The position numbers and the translations under genes are program-made. DNA of 64,000 nucleotides from Antedon mediterranea. Taxonomy: Eukaryota > Echinodermata > Crinoidea > Comatulida > Antedonidae. This document shows, piece by piece, positions 1-12,184 of the stretch (positions are counted from its first letter, which is position 1; each line of letters opens with the position of its first letter). The stretch is taken from NCBI RefSeq assembly GCF_964355755.1, contig NC_092674.1, positions 9,985,001-10,049,000 on the forward strand. Reading direction: 5' to 3'. The notes beneath the pieces were generated by a model. That model had not been told where the DNA came from. It saw only the letters and a list, made by a program, of their open reading frames with translations, and searched no databases.

Positions 1-2510
1 GGACTTCTTTTAAAGTTTTGTTGTTATTGCGTTTCAAGTAAATGTGATTATACTGTACTTGAACCATGAAACAAAGTAACCGCCTATTTTTTTGTTTTAT
101 GCTCTGAGATGACATTTTAGCACAAATAGATTTATATTGTTGTAAATTTTGTTATTTATTTGTTAAATACTAAAACTTTATTTTAATGTGAAGTGAATTG
201 TTTTGATAGTAATTAATTATACATTATTTTTTAAATGATGTGTATTATTAAATGTTCAATTTAAATTTAAATTTCTTATTTTTTAAACTATATCAATTGA
301 CTTGAAAGTAATTTAATTTAGCCTCTAGTTAGTCTGTCTAGGTATTGTGTAAATACTGTACTTAAGTTTGTATACTCTCAATTACTTGTCTATATCTATT
401 CCTGTTGTTCTTTGCAATTTTACAAACCCAGACAAAATAAATGAATTAAAAAAATATTCTCGGATCGAGGTTAGCAAAACGAGGACCGTGTTCTACAAAG
501 GTTATGCTTATAATGGGAATACTTTGCTAAGTTCATTTTGACGCTCCGTTGCATATTAAACGCATTTACAGCAGGTCTATTTTGCGCAGAAATTTAGATG
601 TGTTATATATGCTAAAATTATTTTACCAGTTTAAAGGCAAATGTTTTGTAGGAGCAGTCATTAGTATTATTGTTTTTGTATCATCAAAACAAATATAAAA
701 TTTTGCTTCTTATTGTTAATATGACAGTTACAGTATAAATAACATTTGAAAATACTTCACTATAAATTCTTGGGCTTTGGGAAATTCATCCTGTTCCATT
801 TGCATAATGAGTTATCGGTGGGGATACTGTAGATAGAGAGAGAGTTTTTGCCCAAGGAATAACAATATAGTATACTGTGAATCCCTATTATAAGGGAAAA
901 CCTGAAGTAAGTTGGTTAGTATTAAAACATACTTCCCCTTGTACGTTTCACAAGAAATGTGTCCCCTGACTAGGGGTTTCCGGCGGCTAAATAGTATTAT
1001 TATAAAAAAAAGGTTGAAATACTGCATGCAAACAGGTATACAGGTGTCTTAATTTTAAATGTTAAATTTGCTTAAATTTTTTTTTATATAATATTGATTT
1101 AAATTATGTAACTAATTTGAGTATTTGAATAAACTAAAATTTAAAGTAGATCAACTGTTGAAAGTAAAAAACATTAATTGTCTCAGGTAAAAAAATAATC
1201 ATGATACAATGCATTTGAAAGCTGGTGCAATGTCTGCAAAATAGGACAGTTAGCATAGATGTACTGTTTATGAGGTACTTAATAGCCATTATGATTGCTC
1301 ATTGTAAAGGGGACATTCACAACTGTGTAGAAAACTAGCACCTTACATTTACAATTGGATCGTTACGCTATGTTACTATCACCCCAAAAACGGCGAATCT
1401 CATTGCTGTTTTCGAAATGTGTTCTATTTTTTTATGGCCATATTGTCTGGAAATGTTATGGGCTGTTTGGTATTATAGATAATGGTTTAAGTTTATGTAC
1501 AATTTGTTTTAAAATGTACTGGTTATTTTGTGTGTATGCTGATTACGTATTGAATGAATTCTTTATAGAAGTAGGATGGCAGACAGAGATGTTTGCACAT
1601 AAAGCTTAGGATGTTAAAGTTAAGTCTTCTGGACATTCGTTGACTTGCTGATTGACCTTAGGAATATACTGCTTTTTAACTTTAATTGAGAATCAAATTG
1701 TAATGGTCAAACCAAACATACTGTAATTTTAGTTTTTTTTATGACCTTCGATAAAACCATGCCTTGATTAGATTGCATTTTAAGATGAGTTGTAAATTGG
1801 AAGAAAGGGGAGGTGGATGTTGGTTATGAACAAGAACACTAAATCCCCTTTCCTCTCCCACATGTACAGGCCTGGTTTTGTAATGTGTAAAACAGTAGCA
1901 AATTTTATGCCATATTTTTAATGTACAGTGACTATATTGATTACCTTTTAAAACAAATTGGTGCGTATTTAAAAATTGATACTGTATTATTGAAAAGTTA
2001 TCTAGGGTGGTTTTTATGCTTTTTTTAGAATGGGGAGGTAGGTGTTGTTCATGAAAAAGAGGACTAAATCCCCTTTCCTCTCCTAAATGTACAGGCCTGG
2101 TTTTGTAATGTGTTTCAATGTTCTCTGTGCTATGCACATCATTTCTTCCTCATTAAAATAACATACTGCCTTTATTCTTAGTATGTTATTACAGTGTATT
2201 TATAGAAGATAATGTATCTAAATAGTCTTTGGTAATCTACCATATTTATTTTCAGCTTTGAATTACATGGCTTTTGAAATGTTAGTCAGCTAATATACAT
2301 ATGATAGTTAATACTTTAAGTAGATAAAAAAATGTTAAATAACTTCTTGTAGATTCCATTACAGTGTAATGATCAGTTCGGCAATTTCTGCAATTATGGT
2401 GATCTTGCTCATATTAGAATAGTGTACACTCCTGTATGTAGTGTACAGACTTTGCAATAAAATCTTCTATAATTCCATGCATCATTTATAATTATTTTTC
2501 TCTTTTTCAG
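1..2510 (+). other. Intron of SH3RF upstream of the first visible exon
   Basis: No exon with credible coding sequence was found. The stretch ends in a pyrimidine-rich tract and AG at 2501-2510, so it is read as an SH3RF intron. It is AT-rich. A short direct duplication is visible: about 1800-1890 and 2035-2113 share a CCCCTTTCCTCTCC block followed by a block ending in CAGGCCTGGTTTTGTAATG. A weak copy of the GGGGACA dispersed repeat lies near 822-990. The intronic assignment is an inference, because no upstream exon is in the window. Confidence 0.6.
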
Positions 2511-5500
2511 ACGTGAGAAAACGCAGAAGCGACATTCATTCGGTGCCATCTTAAGTTCGCAGAACAAGTCGCATCGAGATAACCATCATCGTCACTCGAT
2601 GGAAATAGGATCACCCGTGCTACTGAGCTCCAGTAACCCGACTGCAGCAACTCTTATCGACCCTCCTGGACTTGTGTCTTCTATGGGAGCAACAGCGAGT
2701 AGTATATCAACGACCGCAACTAGTTCCAGGAAACCTCAAGCATTACCAACAAATTCTTCTGTACGTCAATTGAATTTATTTTTGTATTGTATTTTAAAAA
2801 TTATAACTACATTTGTTTACTCTTTAACCTGTTTATGCAATTGTTCAGATGCCTTTGTTAGGTAATCATTTTTATTGCAATGACTGCCTCATAAATATAT
2901 ACATTGTAACAAATTAAAATTATATGTTCTTGCAGTAAAAATGTGGAGTTAATGCAGTAACTTCAATATAGATTAATGTTGGAATGATCCCTTAATGTAA
3001 AAACTGATTGTTTGATATATAGCAATAACAATATTTGCCATATATTAGATAAAATAATTTTAAACAGAAGAATTATATATTTGAATTTCTTCCTTTAATT
3101 CGTCAACATCTTTATTCGTAATTTGAACCCACATTACATTAAAAAACATAATAAATTTTCTGATTGGCATGAGTTTTGTCATGTAAAAGATGACTTATAT
3201 TAACTGTGTGAATTTTATTTTCATCTTATAGATTCCAGTTTCTATAGTAACTATGATGCACACACCAAACTCACCAACACTAATGACTGCTGGGACTGCA
3301 GCAGCAGCTGCTGCTCTCAACGGCAATAGGCACTTGAGTGACCAGCCATTTGCAAAATCTCAAGTGGAGGTGTAAGTTTTTTTTGTGAATTAGCATACGG
3401 TTTTTCAAGCTCCGTATACACTATCAAACTAGTTTGACAAAAAAAATTGCGACATGCCCAAATATGGTAGTGATATATACATCATCGTGTCCATATATGG
3501 GCACATCACATTTTTTTGTCACATAAAGTTTGATAGTGTAGACAGATCTTTAGACAATGATGATTCAGAAAATCATCAACACTTTGAAGAGGAGTCATAT
3601 TCACATTGGTTTATGTGAGAGAAATGTATTATACAACATTTACCAAAGAGAGTATATAATTTAACTAGAGGGTCAACTCCCCAATGTAAAAGCCAGTCAC
3701 TGTTTGGAGGAACCACTACCCCTTTGTTGCAGCTTGATATGATCCTCATGCAGAAAAAAAAAGACCTAAATAAATTAATGTCCTGCTCGTATCACTACTG
3801 TAACACTGTCGCCTAACAAATATTCAAATGTCTCAATCTATAGGTACACAGCTGTTTTCTCGTATAAACCTCAAAACCCAGATGAGTTAGAACTTCATAA
3901 AGGTGAATTTTATACTGTCAATGAAAAGTGTCGGGATGGATGGTACAAAGGTCTATCTATCAAAACTGGGCGTATGGGCGTGTTTCCTGGAAATTACGTA
4001 CAAATGTACAAGTAAGTAGAAAAGAAGATAGGTATACAGTAGGATTCCATATAAGAGGACACATGTCTCCTTAAAGTACCCCTGTATAGGGGATGTAGTG
4101 TTTCACCTAGTTTCACTAATAGGGGACCTCCACCGGATATGATCTACTGTATATAATTATTATCGTATATCCTCGGGTATAATCCCACTTCGGGTCTAAT
4201 CCTAGGCATAACCCCAGATATAGTCCCAGTGTTAACTCTTAGTCTGGATGTGGGCCTCTTTCTAGCCAGGTCATTGAGTTTTTACAAGAAATGCTTACCG
4301 TGATAATTTTTTTCCTTAATCAGGGTTTCCCCGCCCGATTCCCAGTGCTGTATCTCCACATAATATCTATTTCCCAGGTATCATAGGAATATTTGGTAAT
4401 ACAGCATCACATGTGGTATCTGTATTATGTAAGATTAGGTTAAGAATTAGGTTACTATTAGATACATGTGAAACACATGTGATGTTGTATTACCAAGTAT
4501 TCCTATGATACTTCAGAAATAGATTCAGTACCAAGAATCGACTTGTTTCCCCGGGTAGTCCCACCTCCAAAGTCTTTTTGCGTTCTTATTCCTGAACCAA
4601 TTCTTGTATTGTCTAAAAAACAAATAGCATATTTTAAAATTAAATATAACAGTGTTCTACCTGATACAATATTGTGTATAACATATAAAACTTCAATAAG
4701 AAAATAAATTTAGAAATGTTAAATTTTCATATTTTTCTACTACTATGAACTATGAATTATAGAAATTTAAAATTATTCTATTTGTAAATTTCTGTCTCTC
4801 ATAAATCTTAGAGCAAGTTTTATTTTGTCTCTGAAATAAATTTTTATTGCATAGTACTTCGAACCATATGGTAGGTCATCATCTGGTAATGTCTCTCTTT
4901 ATGTTTTAAAAAGTAGAACATGGTAAAGAATTGAATATGATTTTGAGACGGACAGGAAAAATCGGATAAACACTATAGACTTAACTAAATTTGAAATACC
5001 GTAAACCTTATTTTTAGGTTATATTATTTAGGGGACACCTTCCCATGAAATACCAGATGGTCAAATGACGAGACCCAATTGATTCAGGGGACACTCTTAT
5101 TAAGGAGACACTTTCTCATGAAAAAAACTAGGAAAGTATTATGTTTTACCATATGCAAACCTCTATTCAAGGGACACTAGTTTGTAGGTTCTACTGTACA
5201 AGATGAGAACGCTTACTAGTAAAGTTCTATTCATATTTTGCAATTAATTTTCATAAATGATTGATAATTGTTTTTCAGATATGATAAACCTCGTAGATCA
5301 TCAGCAAGTAACACATCTGAAATGAATTCAAATTCCCCAATACCAGTAACTATGGCAACTGTTGTAACGTCTACTGCCACAACCGGTGCCACTTCAATTG
5401 CGCAATCACAACTTGTCACCTCTGTAGCAAACCAATCAGGTGCTAATTTACATATACGAAATACAGGTGTCAGTTCAACAGCTTGCCAAACAATGTCTAT

Positions 5501-8160
5501 ATCACAACCAGGTAAAACAGGTGGCCAAGGAATAACAGGTGTCATTTCTGGAAATCCAATTGCGCATCCAGTACTAGAAACCAGAATACAATCTCTTCCA
5601 TCCCATGATGCATCCAAAGTGATTGACTCTCGTACCCAAGCATCAAATCAAAAATTGATATCACAGTCTGAGCGTGCTCAACAGAAACATTCAGCACCTG
5701 GAAATGTTCCATCTCCGGTTGCTAGGCAATCTGTAAACAATTCACCACGTAATTCACCACCTGTGAATCATGCAGTGAAAACAGCTGCAAGCACTCAAAC
5801 AGGTGCACATAGAATGTCAGTACGGACACAACAACCAGTGAGACCAAAACAACCATCTGCTACTTACAGACACGGTTCAGCAAGTCCACCAAATGTGCCA
5901 ATGCAGCCTGCGCAAAATGCTAGATTTGAAAATCAATGTACACAAGGAAATGTTAGTCCTGTTCACACACAGTCAAATGGGAATGTATCAACGCAGTCAA
6001 TGGGAGCAAATGTAAAAATGCGTTCACACAATAAAGTGTGTGTAAATTCACAAACTCAAACTACAACCACTAAAGTGCCAAATAGTGCCATGAATCGTAT
6101 ACAAAATGTACAAAGAACTACTTCGGACCCAGCTAAAGAGGTCCGAAGCAGTTCACCGGGAGCGAGTCCAATGCGTCGTCGGTCAACATCAGCCGGTGCT
6201 AACGACCGACATGCATTACTTCAACCTGGTGCATCTGTAAATAATCAAAGTTCAACTCAATGTGATCGACCTCGTTCACCTCATATTTCGGAAGAACCAC
6301 AACAACCAACTCCGCCAACTAATTACGGACTAAATGTATCACCACATAAAAGTCGTAGACACAGTGAAGGTGAACAAGATAAAAAGCTATCAGTACATAA
6401 ACCTACCAGTCACACTCCACCCCCTGGGTACACACCACCTCCAACGTGTTCCCCACCTGGTTCTCCGCCTCCAGCATATTCTGCAACACCAATGTACTCT
6501 GAATTTGTTCCAAAACCGGTGTATCAAACTGGGCCTGATGGTCTACTGGCTGTGATGGATCCACCGATTACACCTCCAAATAGGACCGTAGCTGATTATG
6601 ATGTCTTCTTTCCAAGTTCAAATGCAGGTGGTTCACCAAAGAATGAAAAGGTATTGTGTTGCTTTTTTATCTTTAATTATTGACCCTCTTGTCTTCCTAA
6701 TGATAATGGGAGCTTTCTATTTCCAACAACCTACAACCTACGTATATTGGCGGGTCATCACCAGGTCCTATTATCCTAGAAAACTATGTCAAAGAATCGA
6801 GAGAGGAAGCCCTGTATGTGCACAATGAATTAACATTAGTGTAAACAGTTCTAAATCCTGCACTGACACAAATAGAAAACTTACTAGTGAAAGAGTCATA
6901 GTATGAAGGTCCAAGACCCAAAAAAAAAAAATCTGTTTTGGAAGTGAAATGCAAAGATTTATAAGCAATTCTGTTCTGATAAAATAAATATTATACTTGT
7001 TCTCTCTTGCAGAAAGAACGTAAGGAAAAAGAACGCTCATCTAGCTTTATGCGCAAATTACGCAAAAGATCAAAATCACCACCAGATGAAAATACACATG
7101 TCAGAACTTCATCATTACCGATTGATGAACAGGCATCTCATGGTGGCAGTAGTCATCATAAATCCAAATCAATGGACAGTACTAGTCGACCCGAAACTGA
7201 GAACGGCACGTCAAATGGAGCGGAACGAAGAGAAAAACCTACAAAAACCCCACCGCTACTCAGAGCTATGTAAGTATTTTCATCATATAATTTATTCTGT
7301 TTTTCAATTTTAGTTAATAGTCGATCCAGACCGCCAATATTTGCACAAAATGATTATTAAAGTTGGAATTCATTTAAACTTGTTTAGCGTGTTACTCTCC
7401 CGAGTGTTGGAACACACAGACGTGAAGTGTTGCAAGAAGTATCACCGCGTACATATTTTGTTCACAAACTTTGATGATGATGAAGTTGTTGAGCTCAGTT
7501 ATCTTAACTGTGTCGACATAAAGCCTGATTACCCCCTTTCCCTGTTTGAATTTAACAGTAATTATTTCCACATCACCCAACCTGCAAATTGTTTTGTTCC
7601 ATTTTTAGCTACTGTATCCAAAGTTTGAAATTGTTAAAATTGAATTGTCTACACATTAAGCTGTTGGTGATAGATATAAAAGTGTCCTAATAAATCATTT
7701 ATGCACACAATTTAATCTCTTTGAAAAATATCTGCGGAAAAAAGTCACTATATATATTATTGAAGTAATAAATCAAATATGTGATAATATGTTATTCAAA
7801 GACACTCATGCTGTCGACAGCTTTAAAACATACAAATCCAGATGATGAATTTTTGTTATGTTTTTTTATTTTTATTAAACTAAATTTGGAGTTGTTGCAT
7901 TTTCACCACTATTATGATACATTATGTGCTTTTGTAAATTTGAAATTATATAGATTTTGATTACAAGTTATTTGATTTTTTTCAGATATAAAGCAGTGGT
8001 ACCATATCCAGCCAACAGCGATGCCGAATTAAGCCTGAAAATTGGAGATGTTGTATACGTACATAAGAAGCGTGACGACGGTTGGTTCAAAGGAACTTTG
8101 AAGAGTTCAGGTCGATCTGGCTTGTTTCCTGGATCTTTTGTAGAACTGTGTACATCGTAA
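2511..8160 (+). CDS. SH3RF1: SH3RF1/3-like protein (POSH), E3 ligase scaffold; 3' six coding exons
   Basis: Exons 2511-2760, 3232-3371, 3844-4011, 5279-6650, 7013-7269 and 7986-8160 all have GT-AG borders and join in one frame to 786 residues plus a stop. The first exon carries [20 protein letters not shown], nearly identical to the conserved SH3RF segment before SH3 domain 3. SH3-3 is at residues about 131-185 (ALYDY-like start, [13 protein letters not shown]). Residues 187-728 form a Ser/Gln/Pro-rich linker. The C-terminal SH3 is at 730-786 ([14 protein letters not shown]) and closes the protein, as in the family. POSH proteins are RING E3 ligases that scaffold Rac, MLK and JNK signalling and act in trafficking. 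RING, SH3-1 and SH3-2 must lie upstream of the window. The visible part is about 250 residues longer than the matching human part, all in the linker. SH3RF1 and SH3RF3 cannot be told apart here; the symbol is family-level. Confidence 0.93.
3232..3371 (+). other. SH3RF1: SH3RF coding exon with polyalanine run
   Basis: The exon is bounded by TATAG at 3227-3231 and the donor GTAAGT at 3372. It encodes a low-complexity segment with six consecutive alanines (GCA/GCT codons near 3298-3315). It ends two bases into the valine codon that opens SH3 domain 3. Human SH3RF1 also has an alanine run just before SH3-3, which supports the exon model. Confidence 0.85.
3415..3545. mobile_element. Palindromic MITE-like element in SH3RF intron
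   Basis: Termini TACACTATCAAACT (3417-3430) and AGTTTGATAGTGTA (3527-3540) are exact inverted repeats. The similarity continues inward through the T/A-rich GACAAAAAAA and TTTTTTTGTC blocks. The centre is itself palindromic (ATGCCCAAATATGG against CCATATATGGGCA). It is about 125-130 bp with no coding capacity. The target-site duplication is unclear. Confidence 0.8.
3844..4011 (+). other. SH3RF1: Exon encoding SH3 domain 3 of SH3RF
   Basis: One exon codes for a full SH3 fold. It has the YTAVFSYKP start, the acidic [11 protein letters not shown]-loop, DGWYKG at the conserved Trp, and GVFPGNYV at the 3-10 helix and last strand. Acceptor CTATAG ends at 3843 and donor GTAAGT starts at 4012. In POSH proteins the SH3 domains bind proline-rich partners of the JNK module and trafficking proteins. 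The aromatic and proline ligand-site residues are intact. Confidence 0.92.
4035..4151. mobile_element. Short inverted-repeat copy of the GGGGACA dispersed family
   Basis: It starts TACAGTAGGATTCCATATAA and ends with the imperfect inverse GGATATGATCTACTGTA. The interior has the GAGGACA / GGGGACC motifs seen in other copies in this window. It lies in the SH3RF intron just after the SH3-3 exon. Confidence 0.6.
4325..4560. mobile_element. Long-stem palindromic element in SH3RF intron
   Basis: GTATCATAGGAATATTTGGT (4378-4397) is inverted as ACCAAGTATTCCTATGATAC (about 4493-4512). The stem continues inward (AATACAGCATCACATGTG) and outward (ATCTATTTC...GAAATAGAT, then CCCAGTGCTG against a diverged copy). 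The core is 4365-4524; outer arms are degenerate. It is non-coding and MITE or foldback-like. Confidence 0.75.
4998..5200. repeat. GGGGACA-family dispersed repeat
   Basis: It carries repeated GGGGACACC / GGGACACT motifs and ends AGGTTCTACTGTACA, the terminal signature of this family (compare 12586). It sits 80 bp upstream of the large SH3RF linker exon. Confidence 0.55.
5279..6650 (+). other. SH3RF1: Giant linker exon of SH3RF with two PPxY motifs
   Basis: This 1372-nt exon (acceptor TTTTTCAG ending at 5278, donor GTATTG at 6651) encodes 457 residues rich in Ser, Thr, Gln, Asn and Pro, with no predicted fold by eye. Many SP and TP dipeptides suit proline-directed kinases. Near the end are two PPxY motifs, PPPGY (6417-6431) and PPPAY (6465-6479), which in general bind WW domains such as those of Nedd4-type ligases. 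The following exon (7013-7269) is Lys/Arg/Ser-rich and leads to the last SH3 domain. Codon frame is continuous on both sides. Confidence 0.88.
7986..8160 (+). other. SH3RF1: Terminal exon: C-terminal SH3 domain of SH3RF
   Basis: After the acceptor TTTTTTCAG ending at 7985, the exon encodes [20 protein letters not shown], then [13 protein letters not shown] and [10 protein letters not shown], and stops at 8158-8160. [13 protein letters not shown] and GLFPGSFVE closely match the last SH3 domain of animal SH3RF proteins, which also ends within a few residues of the stop. This fixes the gene family and the 3' end of the CDS. Confidence 0.93.
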
Positions 8161-8820
8161 TTAAGGGCGTATTTAAAATTCCAGAGCAGTGACGGTTCAG
8201 ATGATATTAAAACCTTGAATTCCAGTATCTATGTTTTATACTGCAGTAGTAAATGCTAAAAGCCTGTTCACACATTTATACTGCAGTAGTAAATGCTAAA
8301 AGCCTGTTCACACATTTATACTGCAGTAGTAAAAGCTAAAGGCCTGTTCATAAATGTCATGATTTCATATCATACCCAAATAGTAGTGGAAATACTGACT
8401 GTGCTTCAAAATACCAGATTAGTGAACGAAACCAATGATATGCAAATCATGCACAAACAATTTCAAGCTTGTGAAATCACCAACCAATCAAATGGTCCAG
8501 AGTGGAAGGAGTCTGAGCTAAACCAATCGACACATCAGTCGTTATAGATTGATGGCAGTTTACCCAACAGATAATGCCAATTCCATTTGTAACAATAAGC
8601 ATAGTTATTAGCTGCTGCCATGTCTGAACAAATTCTAGTTGACATGTGAAAGAACATTCAGTCTGTAGGTGTGAACATGATCTTAGACTACAATGAAAAC
8701 TGTCTATTATTTTGGTGTCAAGATAGTTTCAGGTGTGAAGTCTGGGTTAAAGAACATTAATATATAAACTTGTAAATTACACTGAATCCTACCAAATAAA
8801 TGTACTGTATAACTATAACA
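8161..8820 (+). other. SH3RF 3' untranslated region (probable) with 40-bp tandem repeat
   Basis: This follows the SH3RF stop. A 40-bp unit starting CTGCAGTAGTAAATGCTAAA is repeated almost three times at 8241-8280, 8281-8320 and 8321 to about 8355, the last diverged. The first good AATAAA is at 8795-8800. The 3' end is inferred, not observed. Confidence 0.55.
8795..8800 (+). terminator. Candidate poly(A) signal of SH3RF
   Basis: AATAAA lies 635 bp downstream of the stop codon in plain AT-rich sequence. It is the first canonical hexamer noted after the stop. Context only; no cleavage site can be seen. Confidence 0.4.
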
Positions 8821-9059
8821 TAACAATTCGGAAAGAATTACAATTTTATTATCATTAAGGTGACGAAGTTGAAAGGTACAACTGAGAATAACGGATAAAA
8901 AATAATGTTTAATTTAGACAAAAATTGAAAACAATTTTCTTTTATTTCTATAGTATGTACTCATTTTTTTAGTAAATTTTATATTTATAAAATGCATTTA
9001 TTTTTCAAGAAATTTCTTTTCCAAGCAAGAAAGTACTTTTCTACAATATTTCTTTTGGT

Positions 9060-9269
9060 ACCCCTTTGTAGGTTTTGGGAAAATTAACTAAGTACTCAGC
9101 AGAACCCCACCTTTGGGGAACCGTATTCAGGGGACACTACTGTGAAAAAAAACAAATAATGAGCAATATATGTTTTAACACTAATGCCAACCCCTATTCA
9201 AGAGACGCCCCTATTAAAGGGAACTTTGTTGGAACCTGGAGGTGTTCCCTTAATTAGAGTTTTACTGTA
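9060..9269. repeat. GGGGACA-family dispersed repeat
   Basis: Motifs CAGGGGACACT, CCCTATTCAAGAGACG and CCCTATTAAAGGGAACTT occur, and the copy ends TTAGAGTTTTACTGTA. Motif order and the terminal CTGTA match the copies at 4998 and 12185. Confidence 0.55.
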
Positions 9270-12184
9270 CCTATCATAGCACCTGTGAGCACACATCAGA
9301 ATATGTAGTAGTAACATTATTGTTATTTCTTTCTTTCTTTATTTTCAATTCATCTTTTGAATTTTCATTTATATTCATGTAGAATTATCATCTATCAGTA
9401 TCTCTTTTTGCTAATCCATCAATCCTTATATTATACCACTGTGACTTTTTCAACTAGGTTTTTTTTTATTGTCATTTTTATTGTTTCTCAATATCATTTT
9501 TAGTGTTCATTTTCAGTAACCCATCTGTTTGTGCTGTATCATTGCACCTATGTTGCTATGGTGAAATTGCTCTTTATACTTTAATGTTTAACTTGTATTA
9601 ATATAATATGATCACTTTGGGAGAGACAACAGCTGCTGAAATGTTTCCTTCTTCAGCAACATTACATTGCAAAATTTACGACCCTGTCCGTCAGTAATCT
9701 TCAAATCTAAAAGCAATGAACTTTATTGATCCCAAGGAGCAATGAAAGTTGCTTTGCTGTGATATCGATGAAATATCCTTCTAATATTTGTTAAAGGCAA
9801 AGAGAAAACTTTTTAACTGCCCAACAAAAATGCTGAAAATAGATCATAACAGCATAATTCTTTGAGTCTAAAGCTAGTGTCTCCAACCAATTTATTTGGA
9901 GGTTTCCAGCTAATGAAACTATGATTTTTAGTATTCTCTTAAAAAAAAATTTTCTGATCTGTAAATTTTTTTTTCTATTTTTTTTAGACAAAATCCAGGT
10001 AATAGGTTTTAGTTATCAAAAAGAATCTCTTGGCAAAGTTTTATGCTGCCTTAAAAAAATATGACAATCAATGTACTGTATGTAGGGATACATGCGCAAT
10101 AAGAAAAATGGTAATTATATATTAATGGTGAAATATAGATGGTAATTATGATAAAAAGTATCTATAGTTAATTTGTTTATCTGATCTACCTTAGGACTTG
10201 ATCATATTGTTTTCCAGTTTAAAATCCTTTAATAGAACTTTAGGGCATGTATTCTTGAAGGAGGACTACTAGGTTAGTACAGGACCAAGGTTAATCTGCC
10301 TTCAAAAATACGGACTTGGTTCGTCGCTTATTTCTAGCATATGCTGCTACCTATTTTTATATATTTATACTAAGATATCAAAATCAGTTGATAAAGATCT
10401 CAAGCCATAAGGGAAAGAAAAGGATTCAAGTTCAAACTGTCAGGACAAAGTTGACCTGTGTAGGTTGTGCAGAGTTGGTTTTTATATGCAAGCTCCCATG
10501 GACATGAATTATGGGCAGTGTCCCACATATAAAGATTGCATTTAATTTTATAAACTATTTCAATTAGTAAACTACAAGATAATTAATATGTTCATAGGAT
10601 GAACACAGATTTTATGACCAAACATGGGCAGTGTTTTAAAACTCCCTAAAAATCCCTTGATATTTTTAATGACTACATTACGCCAAGTGTAATGTTTTTT
10701 TTTACCCACGCGACAGTTTACTGTGGATTTTATTTGAGAAAGTGCATAATTCGTTACAAGTGTTATTTTTAACGCATTTTATTTCCACCGATTATTACGT
10801 TAAAACGTTGATATTGACAGTTAGGTGCTTAAGTGATATTATATTTCATGATTTACATTTTCATTGCGTTGATTCCAACACTTTATGGTGTAAGGATTAC
10901 CATAATTTTGAAAGACATTAATATATAGACTTATAAATACCAAGATATTGTACACATGCTACAAAAAAATTAAGTTTAATTAATAAGTGGATAGGCAGTA
11001 ATTTAAGTGATGCATAGTACAGTATTTTGGTATTTGAGATGCTTGTAGTAATCTCTCAACAGAGGGCAGCATAAAACAATAGTGTATCTTTTCATTTTGT
11101 TATGAACCTATAGATTTATACTTAGTTTTATTTAGTCAGTGGGTTATAAATAAATAATGGTATTCATTCCAGAAATTATAGTTAAGTTTAGAGAATTCAT
11201 TCTTTTTTTTAAATGTTAATGGAAAAGGAATTGTGTGCTAGTACATCTGAATTTTTAAGTGTTTATTAATATTTTCAAATGGATATGATGCTTGGAAGCT
11301 TGTTTTATCTTCGTTTTTGTTATCATCTATACTTTGTACTTGCCAAAGATTTTAATATGCAAAATTCAAGATATGATTCTGTTCTGTGTTGTACACTGAA
11401 TATCCCCATCGTATATCTAGTTATTCCTGGTTAGATCCCGTATAGCCTGTTAGACCCAGTTTTTTCTGGTTTGATCCAGGATTGTCTAGTTAAACTGGTT
11501 TTATCCAGGTGGACAGTGTTAGTATAGACTGGTTCTATCCAGATACTAAATGTCAACATTGAATTAACAGTAGTTATATGTGTATTGGATAACAAAATCA
11601 TGAAATTCCATCAAATTAACAATTATTATTCAGGTTAATACATAATTTTCTTTATAATTGTGGACATTTATGAATACCTGTACAAACACACAATGCCATA
11701 AACTTATTAACACAGGGATACAATTCTTATCTTAACCTGCTATTATTTATACTATTGCTCAAAATCTTCGTATTAAAATTAGCAGCATAGACAGTAGTAA
11801 ATGAAATTAGAAATGTATTTGGTACATCATTTTCTTTCTTTACTGTTTTTTGTTGTTTTTTTTTTACTGTAGTATTAATTTTTAAAGATCACCTTATATG
11901 TACTGCAATGCGTTTTGCCAACTAATTTTGATATCAGTAAGTTAATAATAACAATTACTTTTGATACTATAATAATATGATAAAAAAAAATCATCTCATG
12001 ATATGAATATATTTAATAAAGAATAATTAAGATATGTAATACACAGTAGTGCCAAGACAACAATTAAATTAAATAGTAAATGTAAAAATGTCAAGATTGT
12101 CAAATATGTGTATGTTTGTGATTGTATAAATTAGTAATTAAGAAATTTAATTGCTTTCATGTTAAAATATTCTTCAAGATAACA

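Noticed and set aside
1355-1609. 84-codon frame as a gene
   Set aside because: Lies in the presumed SH3RF intron, with AT-driven composition and no recognisable domain or splice context.
5231-5617. Minus-strand 128-codon frame
   Set aside because: Antisense to the SH3RF linker exon, which has clear splice sites and frame continuity; no homology recognised.
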